A stretch of 59,228 nt of DNA, from the NCBI GenBank assembly GCA_964575335.1, contig CAZNPU010000021.1:1-59228 (forward strand), written 5' to 3'. The position numbers and the translations under genes are program-made. Source of the DNA: CAZNPU01 sp964575335. Lineage in GTDB: Bacteria > Planctomycetota > Phycisphaerae > Phycisphaerales > SM1A02. The notes beneath the pieces were generated by a model, which did not search any database, had not been told where the DNA came from, and saw only the letters and a list, made by a program, of their open reading frames with translations. Of this stretch, positions 52,301-59,228 are shown piece by piece (positions within the stretch are counted from its first letter, which is position 1; each line of letters begins with the position of its first letter).

Positions 52301-52418
52301 TGCCTGACGACGCATTGCCGCCAAGCGATTCAAGGCGCGCATGATGATCAATCAGCCATGCTGCCGCCTGAGGCAGACAGGGATCTTTCCAATCCAGCCA
52401 TTCACGACGAATTGCCAT
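49371..52418 (-). CDS. addB: AddB-type nuclease subunit
   Basis: The 1015-residue protein is the partner of AddA; the helicase-like fold is inactive in this subunit, and the C-terminal PD-(D/E)xK nuclease cuts the other strand. Visible parts are A-C-P-Y-R-F-A-L (about 740, with the Fe-S Cys), G-K-I-D-R-I-D, and W-L-I-I-D-Y-K-T (about 886-893). The terminal region, which in well-studied AddB has three more Fe-S cysteines, shows only one (F-A-R-I-C-Q-S-L near 1000). The cluster may therefore be absent. It is upstream of addA on the same strand and is preceded by the 52601 gene, 182 bases upstream. Confidence 0.85.
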   Translation of the reverse strand: MAIRREWLDWKDPCLPQAAAWLIDHHARLESLGGNASSGTKRGRASSASASASTTGATLCDLRHVCCVLPGRRAGRVLLSELLAQCRMRGIELLPPAVLTPGSMVNDLLQHNEPARPIATETESVFAWMRALRKADESILQPLLPLKPDHHDLLGWYELAAAIAHTHAELAGGNQSFGDVEALAERLEMFRESERWRTLAALHRIYRKELKKAGLADLHQVRRFWLRRAAQNESARGDRHIVLIGIAELNAVQRTVITLYDEHVTALIHAPESMRDRFDEFGCVAPAAWSDVTIDIDDAHIRVADRPEDQAQETLRTLAGFGEQYAATQITIGLGDSSLAPVIERNARWAGVRVDSALGRSIRRSAPYRLLSAIADWLTDQRFANFAALLRHPDIESWLLRHEQAFTAQLALHDGLPLPSQPTGVDALQAGEGVTDWLMLLDQYFADHLHDRLSGKWLGDLARRRWLKQLYKAVHTLLAPLVPHDWNQSGGSKVHRKRQLRHISHWCQPILDVLLRVYDTLDATSEEPAARAALEACVAMRECMTELVSIPQRLQPRTDAAGAIRLLLTLVAGNSIVQETDPQQIAMLGWLELHLDLAPALVIAGFNDGRVPEAIAGDLFLPDALRSKLGLTCNASRYARDAYLLEAMRHSRERFTLIVGRHTADGDPLTPSRLLLACDEETLLRRIRAMCDEQVDAVKLPPIGMPAHGATSLFTVPPLPAQMPSVQRMNVTDFRAYLACPYRFALEKLLRLEHFDDDAVEMDPGSFGTLAHDVLCAFGKHHELSLAENEREIETYLLDTLADVARQRFGPKPMPAVRIQLARLQQRLRSFARFQAQHRALGWRIMHCELSFAGVVPLDVPGDQPMPIHGKIDRIDRNETTGRWLIIDYKTSESGQSPHKTHHGRERLVEEDLEWLDLQLPLYHYLATHADLGIEGEIDLGYIVLPQQTDGVRLRLAEWSCEQLEQAIDLAREIVRRIRSGDFAMRSDVDPSYDIFARICQSLVFGAGEAEEGDE

Positions 52419-52600
52419 GCGGCCAACCAGTGTACCCGGTAGGGTAGTGTTTGGTCATAGTGAAATCGCGCAACAATCACGAGCCGATGCCGATGACCTT
52501 TGGCCTGCGTCGCTCGCCAAGCCTGTGGCGGCTCGAAGGTGCACGCAGCCTCAAAGGTAACGCGTCATACCACGCTCCACCGATGCCGCTGTCGCACTTT

Positions 52601-53302
52601 TCAGGGAGACGCCTGCACGTCGTCAAGCGTTTCAAAGGTCAGGTCCACATCACCATCGCCCAGACGCAGTTCAACCAGCCGCACCCGTCGGCCGTCGGCA
52701 AGGTTGATTATGGGGCTGATTGCGCGATCGCCCTGCAGCACTTTGAGCGTTTCCTGCACGTGCGCTTGCTCCATAACCGAGGGAGCTGCGCCGCTCAGGG
52801 TTGCGGCCAATGCTGCAAACGGCTCGCCTGCCACGCTGATGCGCCCCATCGCCACGCGATCAAGCCGCACGCACAGTTCGCCGTCGGCATTGATGGTCGG
52901 CCACACCCGAACCACCAGCATCCGGCGGCTCCGCCCCACCTGCAGCGGCACAGCGGCGCTGATCCCAGCGGATTCGAATCGAAGCTGCGGCGTGCCGAGT
53001 TGCGGGGGCCACTCAAGGGCGGAATCGTGTTCAATCCACTGCGGCAACCTCGCCGCCAGCCACATATTCAGGTATTCATCCCGAATCCGCAGCGTCCAGT
53101 TATCGCGCGGGGGGCGGATCTTCTGCAGTTCCTCAACCAGGCGATACTCCACGCGCTCCGCCAGCATTTGAACTCGCTGATCGTGCGGGTCCGGCGGTTG
53201 GTACCAGGTCGGCGGGAATGACGACCATCGCCACAGGCCCAGCACAATCCCGGCCAGCAGCACCAGAGCACCGGAAAGCAGAATAAGGCGGCGGCGTTTC
53301 AT
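52601..53302 (-). CDS. membrane-anchored hypothetical protein
   Basis: The 233-residue product has one N-terminal helix (about 6-23) after K-R-R-R and a periplasmic domain. Motifs are W-T-L-R-I-R-D-E-Y-L-N-M-W-L-A, R-F-E-S-A-G-I and V-V-R-V-W-P-T-I-N-A-D-G-E-L. The C-terminus is beta-rich. No known family is recognised, though proteins of this layout are common in planctomycetes. It lies upstream of addB on the same strand, separated by 182 bases. Confidence 0.65.
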   Translation of the reverse strand: MKRRRLILLSGALVLLAGIVLGLWRWSSFPPTWYQPPDPHDQRVQMLAERVEYRLVEELQKIRPPRDNWTLRIRDEYLNMWLAARLPQWIEHDSALEWPPQLGTPQLRFESAGISAAVPLQVGRSRRMLVVRVWPTINADGELCVRLDRVAMGRISVAGEPFAALAATLSGAAPSVMEQAHVQETLKVLQGDRAISPIINLADGRRVRLVELRLGDGDVDLTFETLDDVQASP

Positions 53303-53467
53303 ATGGGATGGTCAGTGTACGCCAACTGATGATTTCGAAGCGTTATCGGGCTGGCTGCAGCAAAACGAAGCCTGCGGTTCGACCGTGCGTGAGTGCGTGG
53401 AGCGTTGGGGATGAAAACTCTCGGCTCAAGCGAAGTTGCCGCTGCGACCCGCCGATGAAATCAGATT

Positions 53468-53812
53468 ATGAAGAGGCCTGTCCCGCGCAATCATGATGAG
53501 CCGTCACAGCCGCTGCTGAGCGAGTTTGCTGGTGATGCTGCAATGGCGGAACTTATCGAGTTCTTCACCAGTGAATTGCAGGACCGAATCAAGGCCATGC
53601 ATGCAGCCTGGGTTGCTGGCGACACCGAACGGCTCCGGCGCATCGCGCATCAGCTCAAAGGCGCAGCAGGCGGGTATGGCTTTCCGACCATTACCGAATC
53701 CGCCGCCGAACTGGAAACCATTCTGCAGGCTGAGGAAGCTGAAGCGTCAGCCATTCGTGAGCAAATGGAGGCGCTTATCGAATTGTGTCGCCGCGCATCC
53801 ATGAAACAGTAA
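53468..53812 (+). CDS. HPt (histidine phosphotransfer) protein
   Basis: A 114-residue protein made of one four-helix HPt domain. The phosphorylated His is His61 in I-A-H-Q-L-K-G-A-A-G-G-Y-G-F, the family signature. HPt proteins carry phosphoryl groups between a hybrid kinase and a response regulator. The response regulator starts 108 bases downstream on the same strand, so it may be the acceptor. The kinase is not in the window. Confidence 0.9.
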   Translation: MKRPVPRNHDEPSQPLLSEFAGDAAMAELIEFFTSELQDRIKAMHAAWVAGDTERLRRIAHQLKGAAGGYGFPTITESAAELETILQAEEAEASAIREQMEALIELCRRASMKQ

Positions 53813-53920
53813 AACAGTCATCAATCACCATTATCGTTGTCGTCGTCACCAATCTCAATGCCGTCTCGAACAAATGAACTGCGCAGTACGAGCCGGGGAT
53901 TCACGCGATGATCGCTGGAT

Positions 53921-54856
53921 ATGAATGCTCGACACACACAACGCAGACCTCGACTGCTGGCCATTGACGATTCGACAATGATCCACCGGCTGTTGAAGGC
54001 ACGTCTCAAAAACGAGCGTCTGGAAATTCACTGCGCAACATCAGGCAAACAGGGGCTGGAGACCGCTCGATCGCTTCTGCCGGACGTGATCCTGCTGGAC
54101 ATCGACATGCCGGATATGGACGGCTTTTCGGTCTTGAGCGAACTCAAAGCCGACCAGGCGACGCACGATATTCCGGTTATTTTTCTCTCCGGCTCATGTG
54201 AATCCTCCAGCGTTGTTCGGGGTCTGGAACTGGGCGCGATTGACTTTGTCGCCAAGCCATTTGACGTCAGTGAGCTGAAAGCACGCGTGCGATCGGCGCT
54301 GCGCATTCGGTTGTTGATCAAAATGCTCGCGCAGCGAGCGCAGATTGACGGCCTGACCGGATTGTGGAACCGGGCATACTTCAACAACCGCCTGGAGGTA
54401 GAAGTCACCCACGCCCAGCGTCACCAGACGCCGCTGAGCCTGATTCTGGCTGATCTTGATTCATTCAAGCAGCTTAACGACCGCTACGGCCATCCGTTTG
54501 GCGATGAAGTATTGGAGGAGTTTGCCAGCATTCTGGCGGGCGGTCGCGCAAGCGATGTGGCGTGCCGATATGGCGGCGAAGAATTTGCGATCATCATGCC
54601 CAACGTCGCTGCTGAGGAAGCAGCCAGCGTCGCGACGCGATATGGCACAGCGCTTGCCGCCTGCCGCTGGGAGCGCAGCGGCGATCTGAGCGTGACGGCG
54701 TCGTTTGGCGTGACGGACCTTTCTCTGACGAACCCGAAAACCGCCAAGGCGATGATCGATTCTGCCGACCGGGCGCTGTATGCCGCCAAACAGGCAGGCC
54801 GGAACCGCGTCGTCATTGCCTCGCCGCCGCCGGAGTCAATGCGCGCATCGGCGTAG
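53921..54856 (+). CDS. response regulator with GGDEF domain (diguanylate cyclase)
   Basis: The 311-residue protein has a receiver domain (about 10-130) with the acid pair Asp16/Asp17, phospho-acceptor Asp60 in V-I-L-L-D-I-D-M-P and Lys112 in F-V-A-K-P-F-D. The GGDEF domain follows, with the active-site G-G-E-E-F (218-222). An R-x-x-D inhibitory site (R209-D212) stands exactly five residues before it, so product feedback is likely. It makes cyclic di-GMP. It is the PleD type and is probably fed by the HPt protein upstream. Confidence 0.93.
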   Translation: MNARHTQRRPRLLAIDDSTMIHRLLKARLKNERLEIHCATSGKQGLETARSLLPDVILLDIDMPDMDGFSVLSELKADQATHDIPVIFLSGSCESSSVVRGLELGAIDFVAKPFDVSELKARVRSALRIRLLIKMLAQRAQIDGLTGLWNRAYFNNRLEVEVTHAQRHQTPLSLILADLDSFKQLNDRYGHPFGDEVLEEFASILAGGRASDVACRYGGEEFAIIMPNVAAEEAASVATRYGTALAACRWERSGDLSVTASFGVTDLSLTNPKTAKAMIDSADRALYAAKQAGRNRVVIASPPPESMRASA

Positions 54857-54939
54857 CGCATTCATCTCGACTTTCCACAATCAATATTCAGATTGTGCGG
54901 CAACCGCGCCGCAGCTTCATATGCATGCGCATCAGCGGA

Positions 54940-55956
54940 TCAATACGTCCGTGTGGCGACGGCGTCAGCCAGAGCAGCGAGAAAATCGCGAGCCGGCCCA
55001 GCAGGAAGTGCGTGCAATTCGTCCTTCGCCTCAGCCACCAGATCCATCACAGCCTGCGAGGTGCGCCGCACCGCACCGCTTTCAACGAGCCGATCGCGCA
55101 ATTGTTCAGCATCGCCCTGCATGATCATCATCAGCGCTTCGCCGCGCTGCTGTGACGCTGCTTCCGCCAGATAATGAATCACCGGCAGCGTGAGTTTTCC
55201 CTTGTCCAAGTCCTGCCCCAGCGGCTTGCCGAGCACCTGCTCGTTGCCGATCAGATCAAGCAGATCATCCTGAATTTGAAACGCCACGCCCAGCGCCATG
55301 CCGAAGCGATGCAGTGCAAGACAGATGCGTTCATCCGCATCGCTCAGCTGCGCGCCGAGCCGGCAGCACTCGCCGATCAGCGATGCGGTCTTGCGGCGAA
55401 TGATCTCCAGGTACGTCGCCTCATCAATGCTGTAATCATTGCGGTGATGCAGCTGCACCAGTTCGCCTTCGCACAGCGTGTTGGTCACCTGCCCCAGCGC
55501 AAGGTTGATGGCTGGATCGCCCATCGTTGAGCAAAGATGAAAGGCGTTGGAAATCAGGTAATCGCCAAGAATCACGGCGGTTTCATTGCCCCAGAGGTGA
55601 TTGACCGTCGAACCGCGCCGGCGGATGCGCGCTTCATCGAGCACATCGTCATGCACCAGCGTGGCCATGTGGATCATTTCCGTCACCGCCGCCACAATGC
55701 GGTGCCGCTCGGTGAGCAGCGCTGCACAGTTTTCCTCTGCTGCCGTTTCACTGGCTGCAGCCAGCCCCGACAGCAATACCAGCATCGGACGCAGCATCTT
55801 GCCGCGATAGTTTTCCACGTGCATGCACAGGTTGTTCACCGCCGACATATCGCTGGCGAGTTGGCGCTCGAAAATGAACGTCACCTGATCAAGCTGTTCT
55901 GCAAGCAGCGCAGCAATAGGCTGGTGGACTGCGTCGAGATTGAGCATGCCGGTCAT
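54940..55956 (-). CDS. trans-polyprenyl diphosphate synthase
   Basis: The 338-residue protein builds a long isoprenoid chain from isopentenyl diphosphate. The first aspartate-rich motif is H-D-D-V-L-D-E-A and the second is Q-I-Q-D-D-L-L-D, followed by G-K-P-L-G-Q-D-L-D-K-G-K-L-T-L-P. Together with mqnE this would provide the menaquinone side chain, but the chain length cannot be read reliably. ATG 55956 is preferred over a start at 55992. It is 86 bases downstream of rsmJ in the same direction. Confidence 0.92.
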   Translation of the reverse strand: MTGMLNLDAVHQPIAALLAEQLDQVTFIFERQLASDMSAVNNLCMHVENYRGKMLRPMLVLLSGLAAASETAAEENCAALLTERHRIVAAVTEMIHMATLVHDDVLDEARIRRRGSTVNHLWGNETAVILGDYLISNAFHLCSTMGDPAINLALGQVTNTLCEGELVQLHHRNDYSIDEATYLEIIRRKTASLIGECCRLGAQLSDADERICLALHRFGMALGVAFQIQDDLLDLIGNEQVLGKPLGQDLDKGKLTLPVIHYLAEAASQQRGEALMMIMQGDAEQLRDRLVESGAVRRTSQAVMDLVAEAKDELHALPAGPARDFLAALADAVATRTY

Positions 55957-56042
55957 CGCTCCATTGTAGCGGCCCCCGCCCTGTTGCTGCACAATGCTGC
56001 AGTGCGGGCCTGTGCATTTCCAGCAACCGCCCGTGTCCCCCG

Positions 56043-56852
56043 CTAAACCGGCGGTGGCGGCGGCTGCACAATATAGGTGTCGTATCGCACCAGTTTGCCC
56101 GTAAAACTCATCGTGGGCTGAGGGCCAAGCGGCGGGGCGTAATGCGGCCGCTTCACCACAACGCGCCGTACGCCGCTTTTTATCGCCCTTTCAAGCAACA
56201 ACGCTGCATCTTCATCTTCGCCCACCACCCGCCGCACCAGCCGTATCGCCTTCGGGGCCAAGGCGGAGGCCTTTCGCTTGGGCGGAAACATCGGGTCCAC
56301 ATACACCACATCCGGCTGCAGTTCTCCCTGCTCAAGCACATCGCGGGCATCCGCGCTGATCACCTGCAGTCGATCGCCCATCGCAGCGCTCAATTCAGGA
56401 TCAAGCCGCGCCCGTCGCAAACCGTCTTCCAGAAGCGCGACAAGAATCGGCGAGCGTTCCACCGCGGTCACGCAATACCCCATGCACGCCATGAGCGCTG
56501 CGTCCTGCCCAAGGCCTGTCGTGGCATCCAGCACCGTCCTGGACGATTTGCCTATGGCCCGCGCAAGCGGTTGCGTGCGCGAATATGTGCCGCGACGTGC
56601 CGCATGCCGCGGATGAAGCCAGTTGAAATCCGCCCATACGCCACGACCGGGGCGCATGGCTGCGTCGCGCAGTTCCAGGCCATGTTCACCCAAAGCCAGA
56701 AGAAGCGTTGATTCGTCAGCATCAACGCGGTGCATTTCCTCCAGCAACAGCATGTTCAGTCCAAGCCGCTTCGCCAACGCTTCAGCGGCGCGCTGAATCT
56801 GAAGGTCAGCCGCGTCGGCAACAACAAAAATGTTTACGCCTGCCTGCATCAT
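56043..56852 (-). CDS. rsmJ: 16S rRNA (guanine-N2) methyltransferase RsmJ
   Basis: The 269-residue protein has the Rossmann SAM site L-D-A-T-T-G-L-G-Q-D-A and the RsmJ segment V-D-P-M-F-P-P-K-R-K-A-S-A-L. The following V-G-E-D-E-D-A and R-V-V-V-K-R-P-H-Y-A-P-P-L match the family C-terminus. RsmJ methylates a guanine near the decoding centre of 16S rRNA. The N-terminus (1-90) is a helical extension typical of the family. Starts at 56852 or 56849 are both possible. It lies just upstream of the polyprenyl synthase gene. Confidence 0.88.
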   Translation of the reverse strand: MMQAGVNIFVVADAADLQIQRAAEALAKRLGLNMLLLEEMHRVDADESTLLLALGEHGLELRDAAMRPGRGVWADFNWLHPRHAARRGTYSRTQPLARAIGKSSRTVLDATTGLGQDAALMACMGYCVTAVERSPILVALLEDGLRRARLDPELSAAMGDRLQVISADARDVLEQGELQPDVVYVDPMFPPKRKASALAPKAIRLVRRVVGEDEDAALLLERAIKSGVRRVVVKRPHYAPPLGPQPTMSFTGKLVRYDTYIVQPPPPPV

Positions 56853-57426
56853 GCAATCTGATCACTGTAGCCATTGCCCCACCAACACGCATCAATCACC
56901 TTGTGCCAGTGAAAACATTGTGCCGGTGAACAATGGCAGCCGACGCACCTGTTACAGCATCGCGTGCATGATGCGCCTGACCAATCGCTGCTGTGCGCTG
57001 TCACGTCACGTCACCTCACGTCGCGTCACGCAGCATCAACATAATGGATCAAGCGCCGCCAAACATAACCAGTGATTGTGTGATCAGACGGGGAAACGCG
57101 TTGCGCTGCTGAGATTATGTCAGCGTGGAAAGGCAAGTGACACCCGGCCATAGCCGACTACTTATTTATTATGGCGTTCCGCTGCGCTGAAAAATTCTGC
57201 TGTGCGCGGAGTTTTTCTCCACCTGGATTTGCAGTGCTTCTGCGCCAAGTGATCCGCCTTAGCGAGTGCGCAAAACCGGGTGTATGTGCCAAACGCTGCG
57301 TCTGCGCCACTGAAGCCGAAACGAACCAAGCGTGCTCATCCGTCGAACGTACGCCTGCCAGACCGCACGCGCTGATGATCGTGCGGCAATCCACGGAGAC
57401 CGCAAGGAAAAGGAGACAAGGTCGAA
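56853..57426. other. intergenic region with repeats and a leader hairpin
   Basis: A 574-base gap between rsmJ and the dockerin gene at 57427. It contains six tandem TCACG-type pentamers (57001-57030) and a hairpin CCGCACG (57363-57369) / CGTGCGG (57380-57386) in the leader of the dockerin gene. No gene is convincing; a rightward frame starting at 57171 runs into the dockerin gene in another frame. Confidence 0.5.
57001..57030. repeat. tandem pentanucleotide repeat
   Basis: Six tandem copies of TCACG, with one C and one G substitution (TCACC, TCGCG). The repeat is in the rsmJ upstream region, about 150 bases from its start. Pentamers outside genes can be copy-number variable. Confidence 0.6.
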
Positions 57427-58473
57427 ATGAAGTCACTGGCATGGTCGTTCATTGTGGGAACCGCAGCGGCGCTGGGCGTGGGCGCATCGCCTGCATTCGC
57501 TGCTGCCGGCTGCGTCGGCGACATGGATGGCAACGGCGTGATCGATGTCGACGATCTGCTGACTGTGATTGAGTCATGGGGTAATTGCACCAACTGCTCG
57601 GCGGATGTCGACAACTCGGGCGCGGTTGATGTTGACGATCTGCTGACGATCATCGATGTCTGGGGGCCGTGCGGCTGCGGGCCTGAAGAGGGCTGCCTGG
57701 AAGGCACGGAAATCTGGTGCGAAGACTGGGAGCTGGGCAACTACTCGCGATGGACGGGTGGCTACAGCTCATCCGGCACATGCCGCTCCAGCGGTTTTGT
57801 CACCAATCGATTCGTCACGCCCACACGTTCGCATCGCTCGCGCGTCACCTGCGCCGCCTCGTCATCGCACCGCGGCTACGGCGGCTTGCGCTTCCAGGGC
57901 GACAACGTCGTGCCCAGTTTCCATGTCGCTTCCAGCGGCGGCATTGATGCGCCTCATGGCGTTGTCGTGACGTTCTGGGTATGGCTGGAAGTGCCCTATA
58001 CCTTCAGCCCCACGCGATGGCTGAGCCTTTTGACGGTGACGCACGACTGCTCCAACAACTGGGATCAGGTTGTGACCGTCAATCTCGACGACTCATCGAT
58101 GCGTCTCAAGCCGGTGCATGTTTCCAGCGTGCAATATGCGCCCAACGCTCCGTCGTTCCCGCGCGGACAGTGGGTGCGCGTCACCAGCTACATCAATTAC
58201 TACACCGGTGAAATCCACGTCTGGCAGGACGGCACCAAGGTCGTGCGGGGCACGTTCTCGCGTCCAAACGTGCGAATGTGTCAGTGGCACTGGGGCCTGT
58301 ACGCCAGCGGCAACAATGACAACATCACGCTGTACGAGGATGACATCAGCATCGTGAAGCTTCAGGAGCCGCTGGTGAACTTCAACGTCGAGCCGCGGTT
58401 CCCCAATCTGGTGTCGGCATGCACGCCGATTCCATTGGCTGGCGACGCTGAGGGTGCGGATGATTCACAGTAA
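57427..58473 (+). CDS. secreted protein with N-terminal GC-type dockerins
   Basis: ATG 57427 follows AAGGAG at 57410-57415. The 348-residue product has a signal peptide (about 1-26). Dockerin-like repeats come first (about 29-79): C-V-G-D-M-D-G-N-G-V-I-D-V-D-D-L-L-T-V-I and C-S-A-D-V-D-N-S-G-A-V-D-V-D-D-L-L-T-I-I, with classical calcium loops. The remainder (about 95-335) is beta-rich with W-C-E-D-W-E, W-V-W-L-E-V-P-Y and W-Q-D-G-T-K-V, resembling concanavalin-like folds. It probably binds a carbohydrate. Four other Cys pairs may form disulfides. A terminator follows. Confidence 0.85.
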   Translation: MKSLAWSFIVGTAAALGVGASPAFAAAGCVGDMDGNGVIDVDDLLTVIESWGNCTNCSADVDNSGAVDVDDLLTIIDVWGPCGCGPEEGCLEGTEIWCEDWELGNYSRWTGGYSSSGTCRSSGFVTNRFVTPTRSHRSRVTCAASSSHRGYGGLRFQGDNVVPSFHVASSGGIDAPHGVVVTFWVWLEVPYTFSPTRWLSLLTVTHDCSNNWDQVVTVNLDDSSMRLKPVHVSSVQYAPNAPSFPRGQWVRVTSYINYYTGEIHVWQDGTKVVRGTFSRPNVRMCQWHWGLYASGNNDNITLYEDDISIVKLQEPLVNFNVEPRFPNLVSACTPIPLAGDAEGADDSQ

Positions 58474-58541
58474 CTTCTTCGCTGCTGAAATCCCGCCACT
58501 ACCCATAACCCAATAAATGTCATCGCCATCACGGCATGAAA

Positions 58542-58570
58542 CAAGCCCCGGTCATTGTGGCCGGGGCTTG
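58542..58570 (+). terminator. terminator-like hairpin
   Basis: CAAGCCCCGG (58542-58551) pairs perfectly with CCGGGGCTTG (58561-58570), 10 bp with a 9-base loop. It lies 69 bases past the dockerin-gene stop. The T-run is short on the plus strand; leftward, TTTCATGC follows. Confidence 0.6.
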
Positions 58571-58664
58571 TGCATGTCTCAGTGATAATACGAAACGACG
58601 GACAAGGGAATTCAACCGGAACTCAGCAGCGCCGATTCGCAATTCCTGATATTCAAATGAACGA

Positions 58665-59225
58665 TCAGTTCGACGCCCCTGCTGCAGCTGCCTTTTGCAG
58701 TAACTCCGTCACGCGCCGGGCGCGATATGCAGGATCATTCACAACCGTTGACGGCATGAGCGCAGCGGGATCGCGCTTTGGACGTCGCGCTTCGCGCGCT
58801 GCCTGCACAGCATCGTCCACCGCCATCATGTCGCTGCTGGACGAATCACTGCGGCTTTGCTCCCTGGCTGTGGTCATTGCGTCCGGGCGGCTTCCGCCAT
58901 GTGACGGCAGAGCGTTGTTCAACGCACGGTTCGGATCCCCGCTTCCTGCCAGTGCGCCAAGCGGCATGAATGAATGCGGCAAACGACCGGCAACGCGCGA
59001 GGGATGATTCGCTGCGGGTGAGTTTTCAAAAAATGCCGGCTCACCAATGTAAAAAACCGTATTGGGTGGAATGACCGGATAAGTGCCGTCCCGACCTCGA
59101 ACATACATCGACCGGGGAAACACCGCGTAGATGCCGCCGCTGACACGCATGTACATATCGCTGTTGCCGGGCACGTGATACACCTGCTCAAAGCCCATGG
59201 GCTGACGCAGATCCAGCGGCTGCAT
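58665..59225 (-). CDS. hypothetical protein near the right edge
   Basis: A frame from ATG 59225, three bases from the window edge, gives 186 residues. Because so little sequence is left, the real start may be further out. The product has no signal or membrane segment. It is Tyr- and Pro-rich at first (M-Y-M-R-V-S-G-G-I-Y-A-V-F, then I-P-P-N-T-V-F-Y-I-G-E-P) and then Arg/Ser/Ala-rich with two helical stretches. No family is recognised; the P-P-N-T-V-F-Y-I-G segment may mark a conserved domain. The stop is at 58665, convergent with the dockerin gene. Confidence 0.6.
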   Translation of the reverse strand: MQPLDLRQPMGFEQVYHVPGNSDMYMRVSGGIYAVFPRSMYVRGRDGTYPVIPPNTVFYIGEPAFFENSPAANHPSRVAGRLPHSFMPLGALAGSGDPNRALNNALPSHGGSRPDAMTTAREQSRSDSSSSDMMAVDDAVQAAREARRPKRDPAALMPSTVVNDPAYRARRVTELLQKAAAAGASN

Positions 59226-59228
59226 GCG

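Noticed and set aside
54876..54897. Hairpin CACAATC/GATTGTG between the cyclase and polyprenyl synthase genes
   Set aside because: Only a 7-bp A/T-rich stem with an 8-base loop and no T-run; too weak to call a terminator.
57171..57572. A 133-codon rightward frame before the dockerin gene
   Set aside because: It runs into the dockerin gene in another frame and has Cys/Arg-rich random composition.

Overview
The window looks like a piece of a Planctomycetota chromosome, most likely class Phycisphaerae. The evidence is four secreted proteins with paired GC-type dockerin segments (core N-V-D-D-L-L-A-V-I-x-x-W-G), two ECF sigma factor / Ser-Thr kinase-TPR operons, a futalosine-route menaquinone enzyme (MqnE), a TPR protein carrying two RNA polymerase alpha-CTD-like modules, and G+C-rich DNA with many lipoproteins. 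I saw no rRNA, tRNA, CRISPR array, transposase or phage gene. The taxonomic call is an inference from gene content only.

Layout. 1-5.0 kb: a multiheme c-type cytochrome cut by the left edge, a lipoprotein, a small ORF, a dockerin protein, and a collagen-like/S74 surface protein. 5.1-8.4 kb: ECF sigma factor overlapping a kinase-TPR gene. 8.5-14.6 kb: transketolase, then a subtilisin-like protease with Fn3 and dockerin segments. 15.1-16.8 kb: motB and motA with no other flagellar gene nearby. 17.1-19.8 kb: an extracytoplasmic redox neighbourhood (redoxin, DsbD-N-like protein, rhodanese-like lipoprotein that lacks its cysteine). 20.0-23.0 kb: a second sigma/kinase-TPR operon on the opposite strand. 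23.1-24.2 kb: a structured, possibly regulatory segment with a 37-codon ORF and a terminator, then two small genes, one entericidin-like. 24.3-30.1 kb: a 991-residue coiled-coil protein with a Wzz-like membrane end, MqnE, and a ChaN-like lipoprotein. 30.3-38.1 kb: secreted dockerin protein, double-thioredoxin protein, MATE transporter, TPR/alpha-CTD protein, SpoIID-like lipoprotein. 38.2-44.3 kb: a two-gene VWA (BatA-like) and glutamine-rich membrane protein cluster. 44.8-53.3 kb: DUF1570-like metallopeptidase, addA/addB, and a membrane-anchored unknown. 53.4-59.2 kb: HPt protein, response regulator-GGDEF, polyprenyl diphosphate synthase, RsmJ, a dockerin protein, and an unknown reaching the right edge.

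How the genes fit together. Housekeeping functions are central carbon metabolism (tkt), double-strand break repair (addAB), rRNA methylation (rsmJ), and isoprenoid quinone synthesis (mqnE, and perhaps the polyprenyl synthase for the side chain). Around them sit many envelope genes: dockerin proteins, lipoproteins, redox proteins, a motor stator and a VWA complex. Signalling is carried by two sigma/kinase pairs and an HPt/diguanylate cyclase pair.

The most interesting items are a nested inverted-repeat element that appears to have inserted in frame inside mqnE, a pseudoknot-capable leader before a micro-ORF whose stop codon sits in a terminator loop, the coiled-coil/Wzz-like fusion, and the TPR/double alpha-CTD protein. 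No complete new system could be proved from sequence alone.
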